In this document: positions 37,805-51,300 of the stretch, one piece after another
Numbering within the stretch: position 1 is the first letter of the stretch
Layout of the letters: each line of letters opens with the position of its first letter
From: Nephromyces sp. MM_2019
Lineage: Eukaryota; Apicomplexa; Aconoidasida; Nephromycida
Reading direction: 5' to 3'
DNA length: 64,000 nucleotides
NCBI GenBank assembly: GCA_015657535.1
Contig: JADHZB010001096.1
Location: 2,685-66,684, forward strand
Made by a program: the position numbers and the translations under genes
The notes under the pieces: generated by a model
What the model was told of the DNA's origin: nothing
Databases searched by the model: none
The model's input: only the letters and a program-made list of their open reading frames with translations

Positions 37805-38726
37805 GTGTCGTGCTGTAAGCGGGGTCCAGCGTTTATACGCTCCAGTACGGTATGCGCATTGTTTGTACGCTACTGAAGGTAGCGCTACACTCCACAACAT
37901 AGCGTAGGACCTGGAATTTAAGAAATTATATCTGATTTCAGAATACCGATATATGAAGTATTATTTATGCTAACTGAATTACAACAACTGTTGCTTTTTT
38001 TATCATAAATCACAATGCATGGATATTTAATATTCATAGTTGAGGTGTATCTACACTGAATACGTTAGAAAGCGGTCTCATATATAGTTAATTCCATCAG
38101 CAAATCGTTCATTTACAAGCGGGAAAAGTGTCTAGTAAAGTAACAAACGGTGCATTTGGTTGATGATTGTATTGCTTTGCATAGAAAAATCGCAGAGATG
38201 TCCAACAATCCCCCATTTCTCGTATGTGCAAGCCATAATCTCACAATGAAATAAAGTAAGTTTCTTTTTCAATGCCTCGCAAGAAATAACACAAGAGCCC
38301 AATTCTACAACATGTGCTGTGAAGCAAATGTGTCCTCAATGTAGTGTATTATTCTTATGCTTTGCATATGCACATCCAGCTATTCGCTGGTCTGTGGCCA
38401 CCTTTAAAGGTTAATATGTCATTTCTTATTATAAGTTACGAAAAAAACCCATCAAACTAAAAGTAAGAGCTGTCTAGAATTTTTGATCAGGAGCTAGTTA
38501 TCATTTAACTATCTACTATGGACCATTGTGTTTCGCCTATTGGAATGCTCACCTGAGGAGATTTACAAGTTGCATTAGTAATACTTTACTGCAATGTAAT
38601 TTTTTAACGGTCTTAGCTACATACAAAATATGCTATTTGGTAAAAGCCCCGTCAGAACTGTAGCACTTTGCACTCCATAACTTTTTATGTTTGTATTGCT
38701 GTCTCGATTGCTATAGGATAAAGGCG

Positions 38727-40213
38727 TTACTTTAGGATGTTTTTCCCCATAGAATCTTCTGTAGTTGCCCTCAAGGAAAAGCCCAGCCTATTTTGATCCG
38801 ATAAGTTCTTTATAGGCAGATTTAAATGGTAAAAAAGTGCTGAATTTTTTTTGGAACTGCAGAAGTCCATAAGTTCCAGTGTAAGCGCCCATGTGAGGTT
38901 TTTTTCACAAACACGCATTGAACAATAGCACTCTTTACGTGATCAAAGATTCTATTTGCTCGTTGACACAGATAGAAGCGTGAATATACTCAGCTGATTT
39001 TTTTCAGCTTTTTTATAACAAATTTTAACCTTACCAAAGCAAATTAAAAACGGTTGTAGCAGTTGGTGAAGCTCGAAGGACTAATCTTTCAACCATATTA
39101 TGTGTAGAATTATATGAAAATAAAAAAAAGTTGCAGAACATGCACTGGCTATAAGATTCTGTACCTTTAAGGCATATACTGAGAACCTGAAGCCGACTTG
39201 AACGTTGTGTGCATGGTGCCATAAATCCTTTATTCAACGCTGTGTTTTTTTACGTAAAAATTTGAGATTCTCTTCATCAAGAATTGAAGTAAATCGAGCT
39301 AATTTGATCTCCTAGCCTTTAACGCGGAACTTTTTTCCTTCTCATAAGCTCTTTTGATAAGCTTGTGAACTGCCTCAATGCAGCTTCGCAAAATCTCGTG
39401 GTAGTTATGCATTTCTATCACCCCCTGAGCGGATTAATCTCTAGCCGGTATTTTGTCTTTTCTCCAACATTAGCTGCGCCGTCTTTACAACTGGAGAAAC
39501 TATTGTGTGCAACAGTACAGCTCATGGTTGGCACCATGTACATACGCATTTTATGATGGAAAAATAAATTTGCCGCGAGGAAAAGAGAGTCCACAGGTCT
39601 GGCCAGGGCGTGATATATCGTTTAGTTTAGTAGCATTGTTGCGGATTAAACCTTTTGTGGCACTTGAAGCTTCTTGTTGTAAAATATTATTCTATTTGTT
39701 GATTCTTTTCGATTAGCACCCTCACCAGCGTCCTTCGTACGTATTTTTAAATCCAAATATACAGCTGGTGTTCCATTTAGAACTAGTTTCGATCTATCTT
39801 CTGCGGTTCTTGATAAACAAATAACATTAAAAGCGGCTAATTTTGTTTTATTTGCTCACTAAATTAGCCTTTATAAGATTACACCAAAATATACCGCCAA
39901 AAAATATATAATCCTATGTTGTGTTTGCTCCTCATGAACATCTTTAGAGCAATAAAGTCTGATGGTTTCTCCTCTGACTGCTAAGCATATGCAAGATGCT
40001 AAAAGTATACATGATTTTGCCTAAAATGGTAAATTTTTTTATTTTTCCGCATGTCTTTGCAAAACTTACACTCCAGAATGCATAGGTCAAGCAGTCCGAC
40101 GGCGCATGGCTGTCAAATATTTCCTGGAAACTACCCCACAACCCCGAATGAGCGGCAGCTCTGCCAGTGCATACTAGCCAGAAAATGAAATAAATGGGAC
40201 TAATTATGCCCAC
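38727..40213 (-). CDS. Candidate multi-exon gene with secretory or membrane N-terminal segment
   Basis: Four coding-like blocks lie in order on the minus strand. The first, about 40212-40068, follows TTTCACAG and reads ISPIYFIFWLVCTGRAAAHS, like a signal peptide with its cleavage region. Then come about 39500-39430 (CKDGAANVGEKTKYRLEINP) and about 39225-39190 (IYGTMHTTFKS). The last, about 38870-38727, reads LFYHLNLPIKNLSDQNRLGF and ends MGKNILK. The last three can be joined by phase. The join to the first is unresolved and the start codon is not seen. Function unknown. Confidence 0.3.
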
Positions 40214-40750
40214 ATTAAATCTGTGAAATTGCAGTGAGCTTGCTGGCAGAGTAGAACTACATTAGCTAACAAAAAAACAAAGGTCAAGGGCTTTATTACT
40301 ACCCTTGCTAGTATAGCTAGTGCTACAATACGCATTTTTGATTATTGCTATTCTTAAACTCCTATTATGATCTACTTTAGTGCTAATCCAGTAAAACTAG
40401 TAGCCTGCATCTTTCTTTCAAAATTTGTATTGTCCTTGGTATGAAGCATCTTTGCAGTCGCTGCAACGCATCACCACGATAAGCATCTCTGTACAAATTG
40501 GGGGCACCTTTGGCTGCTAGCAGCGACATTCGGGAAGCAGAAACTCCCACTGCTTGCTTTTTCGGCTGCCTACCATAAGATCAGATGGAAAAAAATACGC
40601 ACACGAAACAGGCCACCCCAAGACTCTCCCCTAACTCATAGGTAATAGAGTTTCATACCAAGGAAACTATATGGGCGACATGTCTGAAGTTGTCAGTCAT
40701 AACTTGTGTCTTCGTTGCCCTTGATCGAAGACTTCTGCTCATAATCGCAA

Positions 40751-40889
40751 GATTGCAACTATAAGCTAGGCCCTCTTTTAGCTCCATATTTCGTCATTAT
40801 CGCATAAACTTAATTTTTTGAGGATTGCAACAATAAGCTAGGCCCTCTTTTAGCTCCATATTTCGTCATTATCGCATAAACTTAATTTG
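40751..40889. repeat. Tandem duplication, 72-bp period
   Basis: The sequence starting GATTGCAACTATAAGCTAGG at 40751 recurs at 40823 almost unchanged through CGCATAAACTTAAT. It lies immediately downstream of the stop codon of the 40.9-42.2 kb minus-strand gene, so it probably duplicates part of the 3' untranslated or termination region. Confidence 0.92.
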
Positions 40890-40893
40890 TTCG

Positions 40894-42180
40894 TCATATG
40901 CCGCTTCTTCCAAATAAAATATTACGTCTGGTTTCTCCTTTTGAAATCAGTGGCCCCCATGTCATTTGATTGAACGGCATCTTTTCTGCGGTGAGAACTT
41001 CCCTTTTTTTACTGAGTACTGTCATTATTTCTTTTGCCGCCTTGTTTACCCACCTCTTGGCGTATTCCTCTTGATGGTGACTACCGTTGAGATTAGCTTG
41101 TGTTTTAGGCTGAGTCTCATGCCCTGATTTGGTACTAGCAGTAGTCGCTTTTTCGTGAGTAGTGGTAATGTTGCACCTTGACTTGCTCCAACATATAATG
41201 CGGCTAGCACCTTCTTTTTTATCGCTTTTTCTTGCGTTGATAAACCGCGGCAAGCATCAATTCTGGGGTTTACTTTTTTATATTTCTTTTTCTCCTGGCG
41301 ATTACGAATTGTATAGCTAGATTTTTGCAGCTTTAGAACATGTTTTTCCTCACAATATTTTGGTACTAAGTTGCCCACTTCTTGGAATTTTGCAATATCA
41401 AGGAGAAAGGCGATGCCTTTTTGTACGATATACTGAATGCCGGAACCTCTATGGGTGGTGCTATACAGCTCTGAAGCTGGTGCAGCATTACTGTCTTTTG
41501 AAAGTCATGAAATCTCTTATTGCAGAAATACTCTAATGAATGTCTTTAAACCTGTGCCTTAATCTAAGCTCCTCGTGTGTAATTTTGCCTTTCCATGAAA
41601 TCTGTAACGGCAGAAATACTCTAGTGAATATCGCTAAATCTATACCTTAATCTAAGCTCCTTTGGTGTGTTATTTTGCCTATATAGCACACTAGATTGTC
41701 TAGAACTCAAATGCGTATAAAAAGAAAGCCAAGTCACCTAGTTTTTTAGTCTTCGACATCCCAGTGCTGAAGATTTTTCGCTACCTTCCTCCAGATTCTT
41801 CCGGATAAATAAAATAGCCTGCTGATTCACTCTTTGAGCAGGACACTGACCTTCCTGCGAGTATGGTAAACTTTGGCAAAAGGATACTTTTGGAGCAAAA
41901 TCCAGAATGGAGATCCTTCTACGTCGATTACAAAAGGTGGTTGCAGAGACCAGTTTATTTGCATCATATGTTCGTTTTCTGTGAAGAGCATTTCTAATGA
42001 CATGTATCAGTAAGCATTCTTCTCTAGTTGAGTTTGCCCCTTTATGCTCATCCAACACAATTCCTGCTTGAGAAAAACACGGGAATAAGGGGGAAAAAGA
42101 TATTTTCCAGTAGGCCAAGCTGGAAAACTTAGGAAGGAGTTATATGCATATCGCCTTGCTGTACTTTTGAATTGCAGCAT
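40894..42180 (-). CDS. Four-exon gene, basic protein with mitochondrial-type N-terminus, unknown family
   Basis: Exons 42180-42129, 42066-41785, 41494-41211 and 41109-40894 join in agreeing phases to 277 residues. The start MLQFKSTARRYAYNSF is arginine-rich with no acidic residues, as in a mitochondrial presequence. The body has LLIHVIRNALHRKRTYDANK, CNRRRRISILDFAPK, the hydrophobic block IQYIVQKGIAFLLDIAKF, a Lys/Arg-rich stretch (RNRQEKKKYKKVNPR) and a C-terminal helix RWVNKAAKEIMTVLSKKREV. The high basic content is typical of a mitochondrial ribosomal or RNA-binding protein; that is inference. Introns are short (62, 290 and 101 bp). Two overlapping frames at 41.05-41.25 kb made the last splice a choice; the phase-0 acceptor at 41109 is my pick. 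It is divergently arranged with the SPX-MFS gene. Confidence 0.6.
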
Positions 42181-42382
42181 TTCATGCAAAGGAACTAATC
42201 TTCTGTGCTGTTGTAAATCCCATTTTGTTTTATGTGAGTCACGCTAATACCCACTTTTTTTGCAGATTTTTCGTGTTTCATGAAGCCTAGCCATTTTTTT
42301 TTCCGTGCTTATGAAGTAACACTTATAATTCTTCCTCTTCTTTCGAATTGGTTTAAAAAGCCTATTGTCAGCTGGAAATTGT
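42181..42382. promoter_or_regulatory. Short shared promoter between divergent genes
   Basis: Only about 200 bp separate the ATG of the minus-strand basic-protein gene (42180) from the ATG of the SPX-MFS gene (42383). Both transcription starts must lie within it or inside the genes. It is T-rich on the plus strand. I see no clear TATA element or repeated operator-like motif. Confidence 0.45.
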
Positions 42383-45300
42383 ATGGAAGTTGCGAAGTTC
42401 CTGGTTCCTATGCTTTTGTGGTATTTGAATCTTTTTTTCAGTTTAAAAAAACTTATAAAGGAAATAGTACTAACGACTTCTACATCTGATGACGCTAGCA
42501 GCATACGGATAAGAGCTGAATCTTTCATGAAATCTCTTGGTAAGTGCTATATATTAATCTAATTTGTTTACCTCTTTGTTGCGGAAAATTCCAATGTTTT
42601 TTGATGAAGAGATAAAGCAGGGGATGAAGAGATGAAGTAGGTGTTTTTTGAGGAGATGAAGCAGGTTTTTTCTTGATGAGACGAAGTAGGTGTTTTTTGA
42701 TGTTTAAACTTTCAAAATGTATAGCGTATCCAACTGGCTTACTGGCTTTTTTTTCTCTGATAGTGTTTGCTTATATTCTTCATGTTGCTTCTTTCGTCAA
42801 CAGTCGTATATAGAAACTTTATTGGGTGTGATTCGCATATGATTGTCGTAACCCATAAGAAAATAATAATTTTGTATGTTTAATTTGTATAATTAGCTTT
42901 TTAAGTTTTATATTAGACTAAATATAGTATGTTATAAAACTTAAAAAAACCCCTACATATAAATTTTACTTTTGGCCCTTGTGTGTATGTGTTTGTCTGT
43001 GATACATGTGTGTGTGATGTATGTGTTTGATGCATGTGTGTGATTCATTTTTGTGTGTGTGATTCATTTTTGTGTGTGTGATGCATTTTTTTGCATGTGT
43101 GATGCATGTGTGTGCTGCATTTTCGTGATTCATTTTTGTGATGCACTTGTACGATGCGTTTTTGTGTGTGATACAATTTTGTGCGTGAGCTTCTGCTCAT
43201 CCCAATGGTGTTTTTTCACAGCTATTTCAGCTGATCCCCCTTTGATAGATATAGCTTGAATTCACTTACGCAGTTTCTTTTACTACTGTATAATACGCTT
43301 TTAGATTTCGAAATCGGAAAGGCAGCAGCTTTTTATCATGGCCTTATTGAGGAAATTGTTCAGGCGCTCGTTTGTGTGCGCACACAATGGCAATACCTTA
43401 CGGTTGATACTCTGCCTTATGTCTGTAAGTTTATTGGGCTTAACACTGTGGTTGCGATTGCATCAAATTTGATGCTTTTTGACGTTTCATTTGAGAATTT
43501 TGCGATGATCTTGAAGCAGACGTTTTGAGATTTATCGCGAGGTTTGCCGTAAATCTTAAGCCTTCTGAGGTATTTTAAAGTGTGTTGCTTAGTGTGTTTC
43601 CTTGGCTTCTATAGGTCACACACTTTTTATCATCCGAGTGTTTGTTTTGTGAGAATAACGCACAGAATGAGAGAATGTGAGAATGACACACAGTCTTAAA
43701 TTATGATGGAGTGAATTTCCCACCTCTCAATCCTTTGAAGCCTAGCATAAATAAACTTATTGAAGAAGCTGCAATTTTTTTCGCCAGATCCATTCGAGTA
43801 ATTGATACAGAGTTGTGTGTTGGTATAGGTTGCACGCACGATTGGAAAATAGTGCGTGTTTGCTTATATAACTGTTTCTAACAGGCAATTGCTCTTATAT
43901 TACTCATCTGATTGCTTCAATACTAGCTTTAAAACTGGCTGTAATTGTGAAAGTGATTAGGCTGTAATTCTACTCTTTGGGTGGTGCATAGTTTGCTTTG
44001 AAGATGAGGTTTCGCATCTCTCACTGTATGGAGAATTAATAAACTTTAAGTGGCAATACTTGCCTAGCTTGTTGAAGATTTTGATAGGATGTTTTTCATC
44101 ATATCTTCTAAAGAGCTCTATGGTTGTGTATTTATACTCTATCGTCTTATTGCGGACAAGCTTTATGCGATTTTTTGATCTTTTAGCTGATATCTGCCTG
44201 CCTTATTATGACATTATTCTAGCGCATTTGGCTGTGTTAATGGTGTTTTATAGCTGCAACTGTGTTTGTGTTCTTTCCTTCGCTAGATTTCTTAATTTGA
44301 TTGTATCTCACTGTGTGCTCTGCCTTTACTTGTATGCAGACACTCGTTGCAAGAAAATTTGTAGTATGATAGGCGAATGTATGAGTTTCCTTGAATTAAA
44401 CGTAGAGGCTACCAGAAAGATATTGAAGAAAGCAGAGAAGTTGATGCAGAGTGAGGTAATCTCTAAAGAAGATGAGCTTATACTTAGACTGAGACCTGAT
44501 AACTTGTCTTCGCGACTCGATATGCTCAGGGTATATTCCGAAACGGTAAGCGGTGCGTGTATTTTCCTTCTATGTGTTTTATATGTAGGTTGTTGTCGAT
44601 TTTTGGTTTCTACAACAACACACATGTCGTGATTGGCTGTTTCTTCTTGATTTTTCTCTTGTGTTAATAGGCGATGTTTATGTGTGAGCTCGTGTGTGAA
44701 ATGAGCTGCTCATTAGCGAACGTTGCGGGAGTGTACGTACACACTAAATTTTTTACTAACAAATACTTGAGTTTTTGTGTTTATAACCTAATTCGGTTAG
44801 TGTTTTTTGTAGGTTTTAGAAGAATTTCCTGTTTATTGGGTATTTTTGATTGTAAGCTTGGCTAAACTAGGAAAGGAATGATTGGCCTTTTGCTGCTACT
44901 TCGCCTGGAAAAGAGAGATTTTTCTACCTTCGTGTGGGGTGGGATAGAGAGATTTTTTGCCTTCATATTTCTTGTGTATGTGCTTTCCGGGCCTAGTTTG
45001 GTGAGCATCTCAAAACGTGTAGTTGGGATGTATATGCTTAGTTCAGAGGAATTTGTCTCTTTTTGGGGGGGTGGATATGATATCTCGCGAGGTTCCTATC
45101 AGCCTACACACAACATTTGACTTGAAGAATTGAATGCGAAGCTTAAATTCCTAGTAACTTGCTCGTTTTTGTTATGCGATAGCTACTCCACTTGCTGCTC
45201 CTTCTTACTATCCAATAGCTGCTGTTCTCGCTGCTCATTTTCAAGCTAAATTCTGTTGTGTGTGTCTTCGATCTAGGACCACCTTATAGCGGAAGTTTAT

Positions 45301-48300
45301 GAGCGTTTGAATTATATGAGAGATCTCGAGGCTGAATGGCTGGCTGATGGTATGATAGACAAAAAATACGTTAGTGAGCTGCATAAAAGGAGGAATACTG
45401 AGGAGCTGGTGCAAGGCATGCTGCTTTCAAGGAAGAAAACGCTGCATCAGACTAGCTGGTTTTACGGTCTTTTAAGCCAGGCCCAGATAGACTATGAAAC
45501 TGAGCCTGTTGGAGATGCTACACCGTTTGGGTAATTGGTAGTAGAGTTTTATAGTGTGTGTTGTGGAGTCTGGGAGGTGAATGGTGTTTGTGTGTGTTTG
45601 TGTGCTAGTATGTGTGTGCGCCTTGGTGTGTGTTTGCTGATTTTAGTATTGAAGAAAGTGGAAATGAAGAATTTTTTTTTGGAAGCAAATTGTTTGGTCT
45701 TTTGATGTTTTTTGATGACTTTTAAGTTTCCAAGAGCTGCTACCATCAGAATGCTGTGTGTTAGTTAGGAAAAGTTTAGTTTATTTTTGCTTTTTCTTTG
45801 AAATGTGAGCCATTTTCCATTTTCATATTCCTTAGTATTGAGCTTATAAATTATATTCTTAAGACATGATATGGAGCAAGAGCTGCTTTTTGGGGGGGTT
45901 GTGGAGGAGGGTTGCTTAGGAGGGTTGCTCGGCAGGATTCCTCAGCATGGTTGCTTAGGAGGTTTGCTTAGAAATCGCCATAATTCTTCCAAAGTTACTT
46001 GGATTTAGAAGTTTTATATCTTCAAAAAGATATAAAATCTGTTCTTCATATTTTGTGAAAGAATCACTGTGCATCGTAGAATTTTTCATACTCTTGTCTG
46101 ATTCTCGCTCAATAAGAAGGTTTTATTCCGCTACTTACGCCAAGCCTTCTTATGATGGCTATGATACTGTTTTTGCCGTTCTTTGATGAATTTGAACTGC
46201 CTTCAGTTGCAATTCTCATTTGACTTTCTCCAGAGTTACGCTTGCTTATTGATTTTATCGCATAATAGGATTGCTTCCGTAGCACGTAATCCCTGGTTTT
46301 TGTCTGGGCTTTTCATGCATACTAGTGGAAACTCCGTGTATTTTAGTTTTGGCTGCTTTTTCGCTTTATTTTTGAATTTTTTTAGGCTTTGACTGGGCTT
46401 AACCTGGTTATTGCTGTTTTTTTTAAACTGCTTCATTTTAATTTGCTAAAAAAAAGGTTTAATTCAAAAATAGTGGTGTGTGTGAAAATTTTTAGCTCTT
46501 AAAGCTTAGTAATATTACTTCTTCTGTGTTGAGAGGTAGTTTTCCTACTTTCAGACTTTGCCGTGAATATCTTGGTATTTTTTCCCGCTTCTTTTGTGTG
46601 TGTGCTAGCGATTTTTCTTTTATAAAGGCCAAAGTCTCAAAATTTTCCCGAGTCTTTTTCAAATGTTGAGTAACTAGTACACACACTTTACCAGCACTCT
46701 TAAGCTTCTTAATGATGCACTCCATAATCACGAAATATCAATTTCGAATTTTCTTTTTTAGCCTTTTCCTTAATAACTTCAATACCTTCTTGTATATGAC
46801 AAACTATTACATTGTAATACCCACGGCCAACCAGTATGCTGTCCATGTTGGAATGTCAAACAGCAGTTCTGGCCTTCTCCTGGTGAGTTTCGCTTGGAAT
46901 GTGTGTATTCTTCATCTTATCATCCTCTTTTTGCTTTCCCGTGTAGAGGATGGTGCGAAATTCTTATCTTTAGATAGTATATGACGTACAAGGGGTGTAC
47001 TTGCAGTGAAGTGTGTGCCGTTGGCAGGGCGGAGAAATATTTGTTTTTTGATGTGTTACCATGGAATTTTTGCGTGTTTTATATATTGCAGCTTAATAAT
47101 ACACTTTCTTCTGCAATTTAGCTATATCTGGATATGTTTATGACCACCACTTTCAGCCAAATTCGTGGCAGTTTCTTGGAAGAATCTTGTTTTTTTCAAA
47201 AGGACCTGTTTTGTAGCAAAAGTATCCCCCAAAGTTATGAAAATACGTTGATTTTCAGGGATACATCGTGTTTTTTGTCTTCAATTTTGATCGCTTAATC
47301 TTTCAGCGAAACACAGACGCTAATAGCATGTGAACATCGCCTGTAACTTTGTAGGTTTTCTTCCCACAGAGCTGGAAATTAGGTTTGAAGATTGAGAATC
47401 TTCGGTTTAATTCGATTCGTTTGGCATCATATTTCGTATTGGTTACCCTTGTGTGCATTATTGGGCTTTTTATCTCTAGTTTTTCTGCTGGATTCACAGG
47501 CAATCCGTCATATTTTGCCCTTTAATCGCTTGTGTGTGCAATGTTTCGTTGCTCTTGAAGATTTGTTTGACAATCAAAGCTTCCTAGTTTATGTGCATTT
47601 TCATTCAATTCACAGCATACTGCGACTTCCTGCAGTTAATTGAACTTTAACCGTCAAAATAAGCCAGAATTTCCCAGCTTCTTAGTTCATTAGGTATTCA
47701 AGGATTTTCCACCTTTTTTTCCCGCAGGCTATGACACCTTTGGCTTCACTTTTGGCTTCTATCCTGTATAGTTCGTGGTCTAACAGAGGCTTTAAAGCTC
47801 CTCTCATCTTCAGCACTTTCTTGTTGATTTTTGGAAACCTGCTTTACGTTATGGCTTACAGTTACGTCAGTCCTGTGATGCTCTTCACAGGTATATTCAA
47901 AGTGGTGTGTGATTTGTGGTGTATCAGCGTTTTACCTGCTTGTCGCTTTGTGTGTGTTTGAGCTTCTGAATGGTGTGTTTGTCTGTGTCATTTATCATCT
48001 TTTCAAATGCAGAATTGAGTTGAAAATCTAGAGTTTCTCTATATTTCTAACTTGATTCTTCAATCTGATGAAAAAGATAAATGAAAATATTAGAATAATT
48101 GATTCTTTATTAAAAGGAGAGTGGGGGCTAGGTGGAGGTGGGGGTTAGCGGGAGGAGGGGATCAAGAAATTCTCGAGTACATCCAAGAGAAATGATTTCT
48201 AGCGTAAAGTGATGAAGCATACTAAGCTCATCAAAGTAGCTCTAATTTCAAGGCATAATCATCGTGGATATTCAATCTTTTGCGATTCAGCTAGTGTGTG

Positions 48301-51300
48301 TGTAGCACTGAGAGCTTCTAGGCTTTACAAGTATCGAGGGTAGTCAGTGTTTAACTTGGAAAAGCCTCCATTTTGTCGACTTCTATAGGAGCTTTATGTA
48401 TGCTGGTATCAAAGTGATTGATATATTAAATTTTCTTCTCAGAAAGGTGGAAAATTGGATTAAGTGCTCAAATTTTTGTTTTAGTAAGGATGAGGCTTTG
48501 TGTGTGTGTGCAATTTGTGTGTGGAATAAGGCTTTGCGTGTGTTTAGCGTAAGGCAGGTTACCAGTAGCTCAGAGTGGTTTTTAGTGTAGATTCGCTAGA
48601 AGGTGGGTGGTGGCTAATGGAGGGTAGAAAGCTTATTTGGCATTATAAGACTATTCATCTCAAGGTAGAAACCGCTCACACACACGGAAGGAAGAAACCA
48701 CTCACGCACACCGAAGGAAAAACTAACTCACACTCACGTAGACATTTACTCGTAAACACACAGAACAGCATGCTCTTTTTTTGAAGATACTAATGAACGC
48801 TTACTGAGTGTGTGTGTGTGTGTGTTATTTTAGGCCGTATACTTATTGGCTTGGGAGGAAATAGGGCTGTGAACCGCCGTTACATTGCTGATTTTGTGCC
48901 GATTAAAGCTAGAACTTTCCATTCTGCAATATTTGGTAAGTGAGAAAACGTTTTTTCTGCGTGATGATGGTGATGATGATGATCTAGCAAAGATTCTACT
49001 TTCAACATATTTGAATCAAGAAAATTGTGAATCAGTTGAAGATATTCACATTTGGTATCTTCAAAATCATCATTTTTTACGGCTAAGTAACATACTCTCT
49101 AGAAAAGTACGATTGTGGTATTCTCCTTATTTGGAGATTTCATGGAGTACGTCTATCTCAGTTTTCGTTGGAAATTTCTTCTTGTAAAATTTGGTGTTTT
49201 CCAGTTAATTTTTATAACTTTTCGAATGATTTTTTCCACTTCTTATGTTTTTAGCATTGTGGCTTGCTCCTTCACATATCCACTCATTACTGATAGTTGC
49301 TCAGCTAAAAAAAAGTCAATTTGCCCTTCAAAATGCGCACACATACATGTATCCAGGGGTGCACATATACACACATATAGCCAGTTGCAGGCACGTGCAT
49401 ATATCCAGGCACCCATACACAAATGCCCCCGCTCTATCTCGTTGACTTCTCTTGTGTTAGATAGCACGAGCAGCTGGATGGTAGTAACTGTGTGTGTGCA
49501 TGTCTTTTTGAAGAGTTTTCGCTTATTTTTTTTAGAACTCCCTCATCATCTCCCCTGCAGTTGCTGTGGGCTCCCTTGGTATGAGTGTTGGACCTGGTTC
49601 TCAAGCTATTTTAGAGGGAATAGATTATACTATTCCTGGTTTGCAGTGGGAGATTAATAAGCTGACGGCTTCTGGATGGCTCCTTCTTGTCTTGTGGTTG
49701 ATCTTCTTGGTGCTAACTGCTATTTGCTTTCATGACCCGGAGAGGCGATACGCGAAACCGTGAGTAATTGTGTGTGTTTGGCAAGTGTGTTTGTGTGTGT
49801 TTATTTGACAGATGTATGTGTATGTGTATTAGATAAGGGTGATGTTAGCTTTGTTCTTTCGGAATTTATTTGCTTTAAAGTTGATTTTTTAGGGTAAAAG
49901 AGGCACGAATTTTGCTTTTTCGGGAGCTAGAAACCGTGAAGTTTATGAAAGTTTTTTGAGAAAATATGTTTTTTTTGGAGCGTGTGTGTGTGTGCGTGGT
50001 ATATGAAGTCTGAAAAAACCTCGATTTTTATTGGCCCTTTTGCTTTATCTGCGTAGATTAGTCATATTTAGAGTATAGCAGGGAGGATGGGCCATGTATC
50101 TCTTTTCTTTTTTGTGTGTTGGGAAATTAGGTTTGGTAAGTTTTTTTCGTGGGTTTGTTCGCGTGAAGTTGGTATCTTTTTTGTGGCTTTTTCGATGCCA
50201 TTGAAGTGTGGGTGAGGGAAATTTTGCCGTTACTTCTTCCAATAGAATAGCAAAGCCAAAGATATTCAAAAAATCTCAAAAAAAGATGTTTTCTCTGAAA
50301 ATGTTTGATTGTAATATCAAAGCTAGGGTTTCCTTGTAGTTTATGTCAGGTGGATCATCCTCCTCTTCTTCAAAGTTTCTTTTGTTGCTTTCCCTTTCAG
50401 CCTGTTTGAGCTCTAAGATTACTAGTGCTATGTTCGAGCTTGATTACTCTACGACATGCCGTAATTGTCTACTTTTCACACACTGTATATCAAAGAGATT
50501 AACCTCTATAAACGGTTCCACTAGCATTTAAAATGTACACTTTGCGCCAAAAAAAAAGCTAAAATTTCGTTTTAACTCCCTTCAATCTTCCCGCACACAA
50601 GCAAAAATTCAGGGTTAACACATAAATGCTAAACTCAGAAATATCGTCTTATTCGCACTATCCTGTTTGACATTTTACATCTTCAAAAATGGGTGATGTA
50701 GATGAAAAGAAGAAAAACTGTCACAATGAACTCCTGATTTTCGTTTCTTCTACGCAGCTCGTGGCAAACACTATTTGAGCCGCTGTTGACTGATGCTCCA
50801 GATACGCTCGCTATTGACTCGAAGGCTGCTAATAGCGCGACCGACAAGAGCACTGCAAGGGATATGAAGATACTCTGTAGAAGTAGCGAAAAATCTGGTA
50901 ATAATTCCACCACGAATTGGACTGGAACGATTATATGCCTGGTAGTGTATCTGGTGTTGAAGCTTGTGCAGGTATAATGATGATCGAAACTAGTTTTCAG
51001 TGGGTTGCTATGATAGTTAGGAAACTTTTAAAGGGAGTGTACTGGTATGATGTGTGTGGGAGGAGTATTTTTGGGGGTAGTCTTTAGTAGCAAAGTGTGA
51101 GAATGCTTGCGAATTGCGATGTTTGCTCGTTTCATTTGGTATTTTTTAGTCGCTATTTCTCATTTTTGTATGGCTGTATGAATGTTTGCAGATGATGTGT
51201 GGTGCGTGTGTATGCATTTGATTAGATATTTTGCATCCTGATCTCGAATTTTCAACGTTGTTTTATCCTGTTTATGACTAGTAGCTCCATAAAATTGCAA

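Noticed and set aside
44060..44339. Long hydrophobic plus-strand frame before the SPX exon at 44340
   Set aside because: T-rich intron sequence gives Leu/Phe/Cys runs that mimic membrane helices. A TATGCAG acceptor at 44339 and phase agreement mark it as intron.
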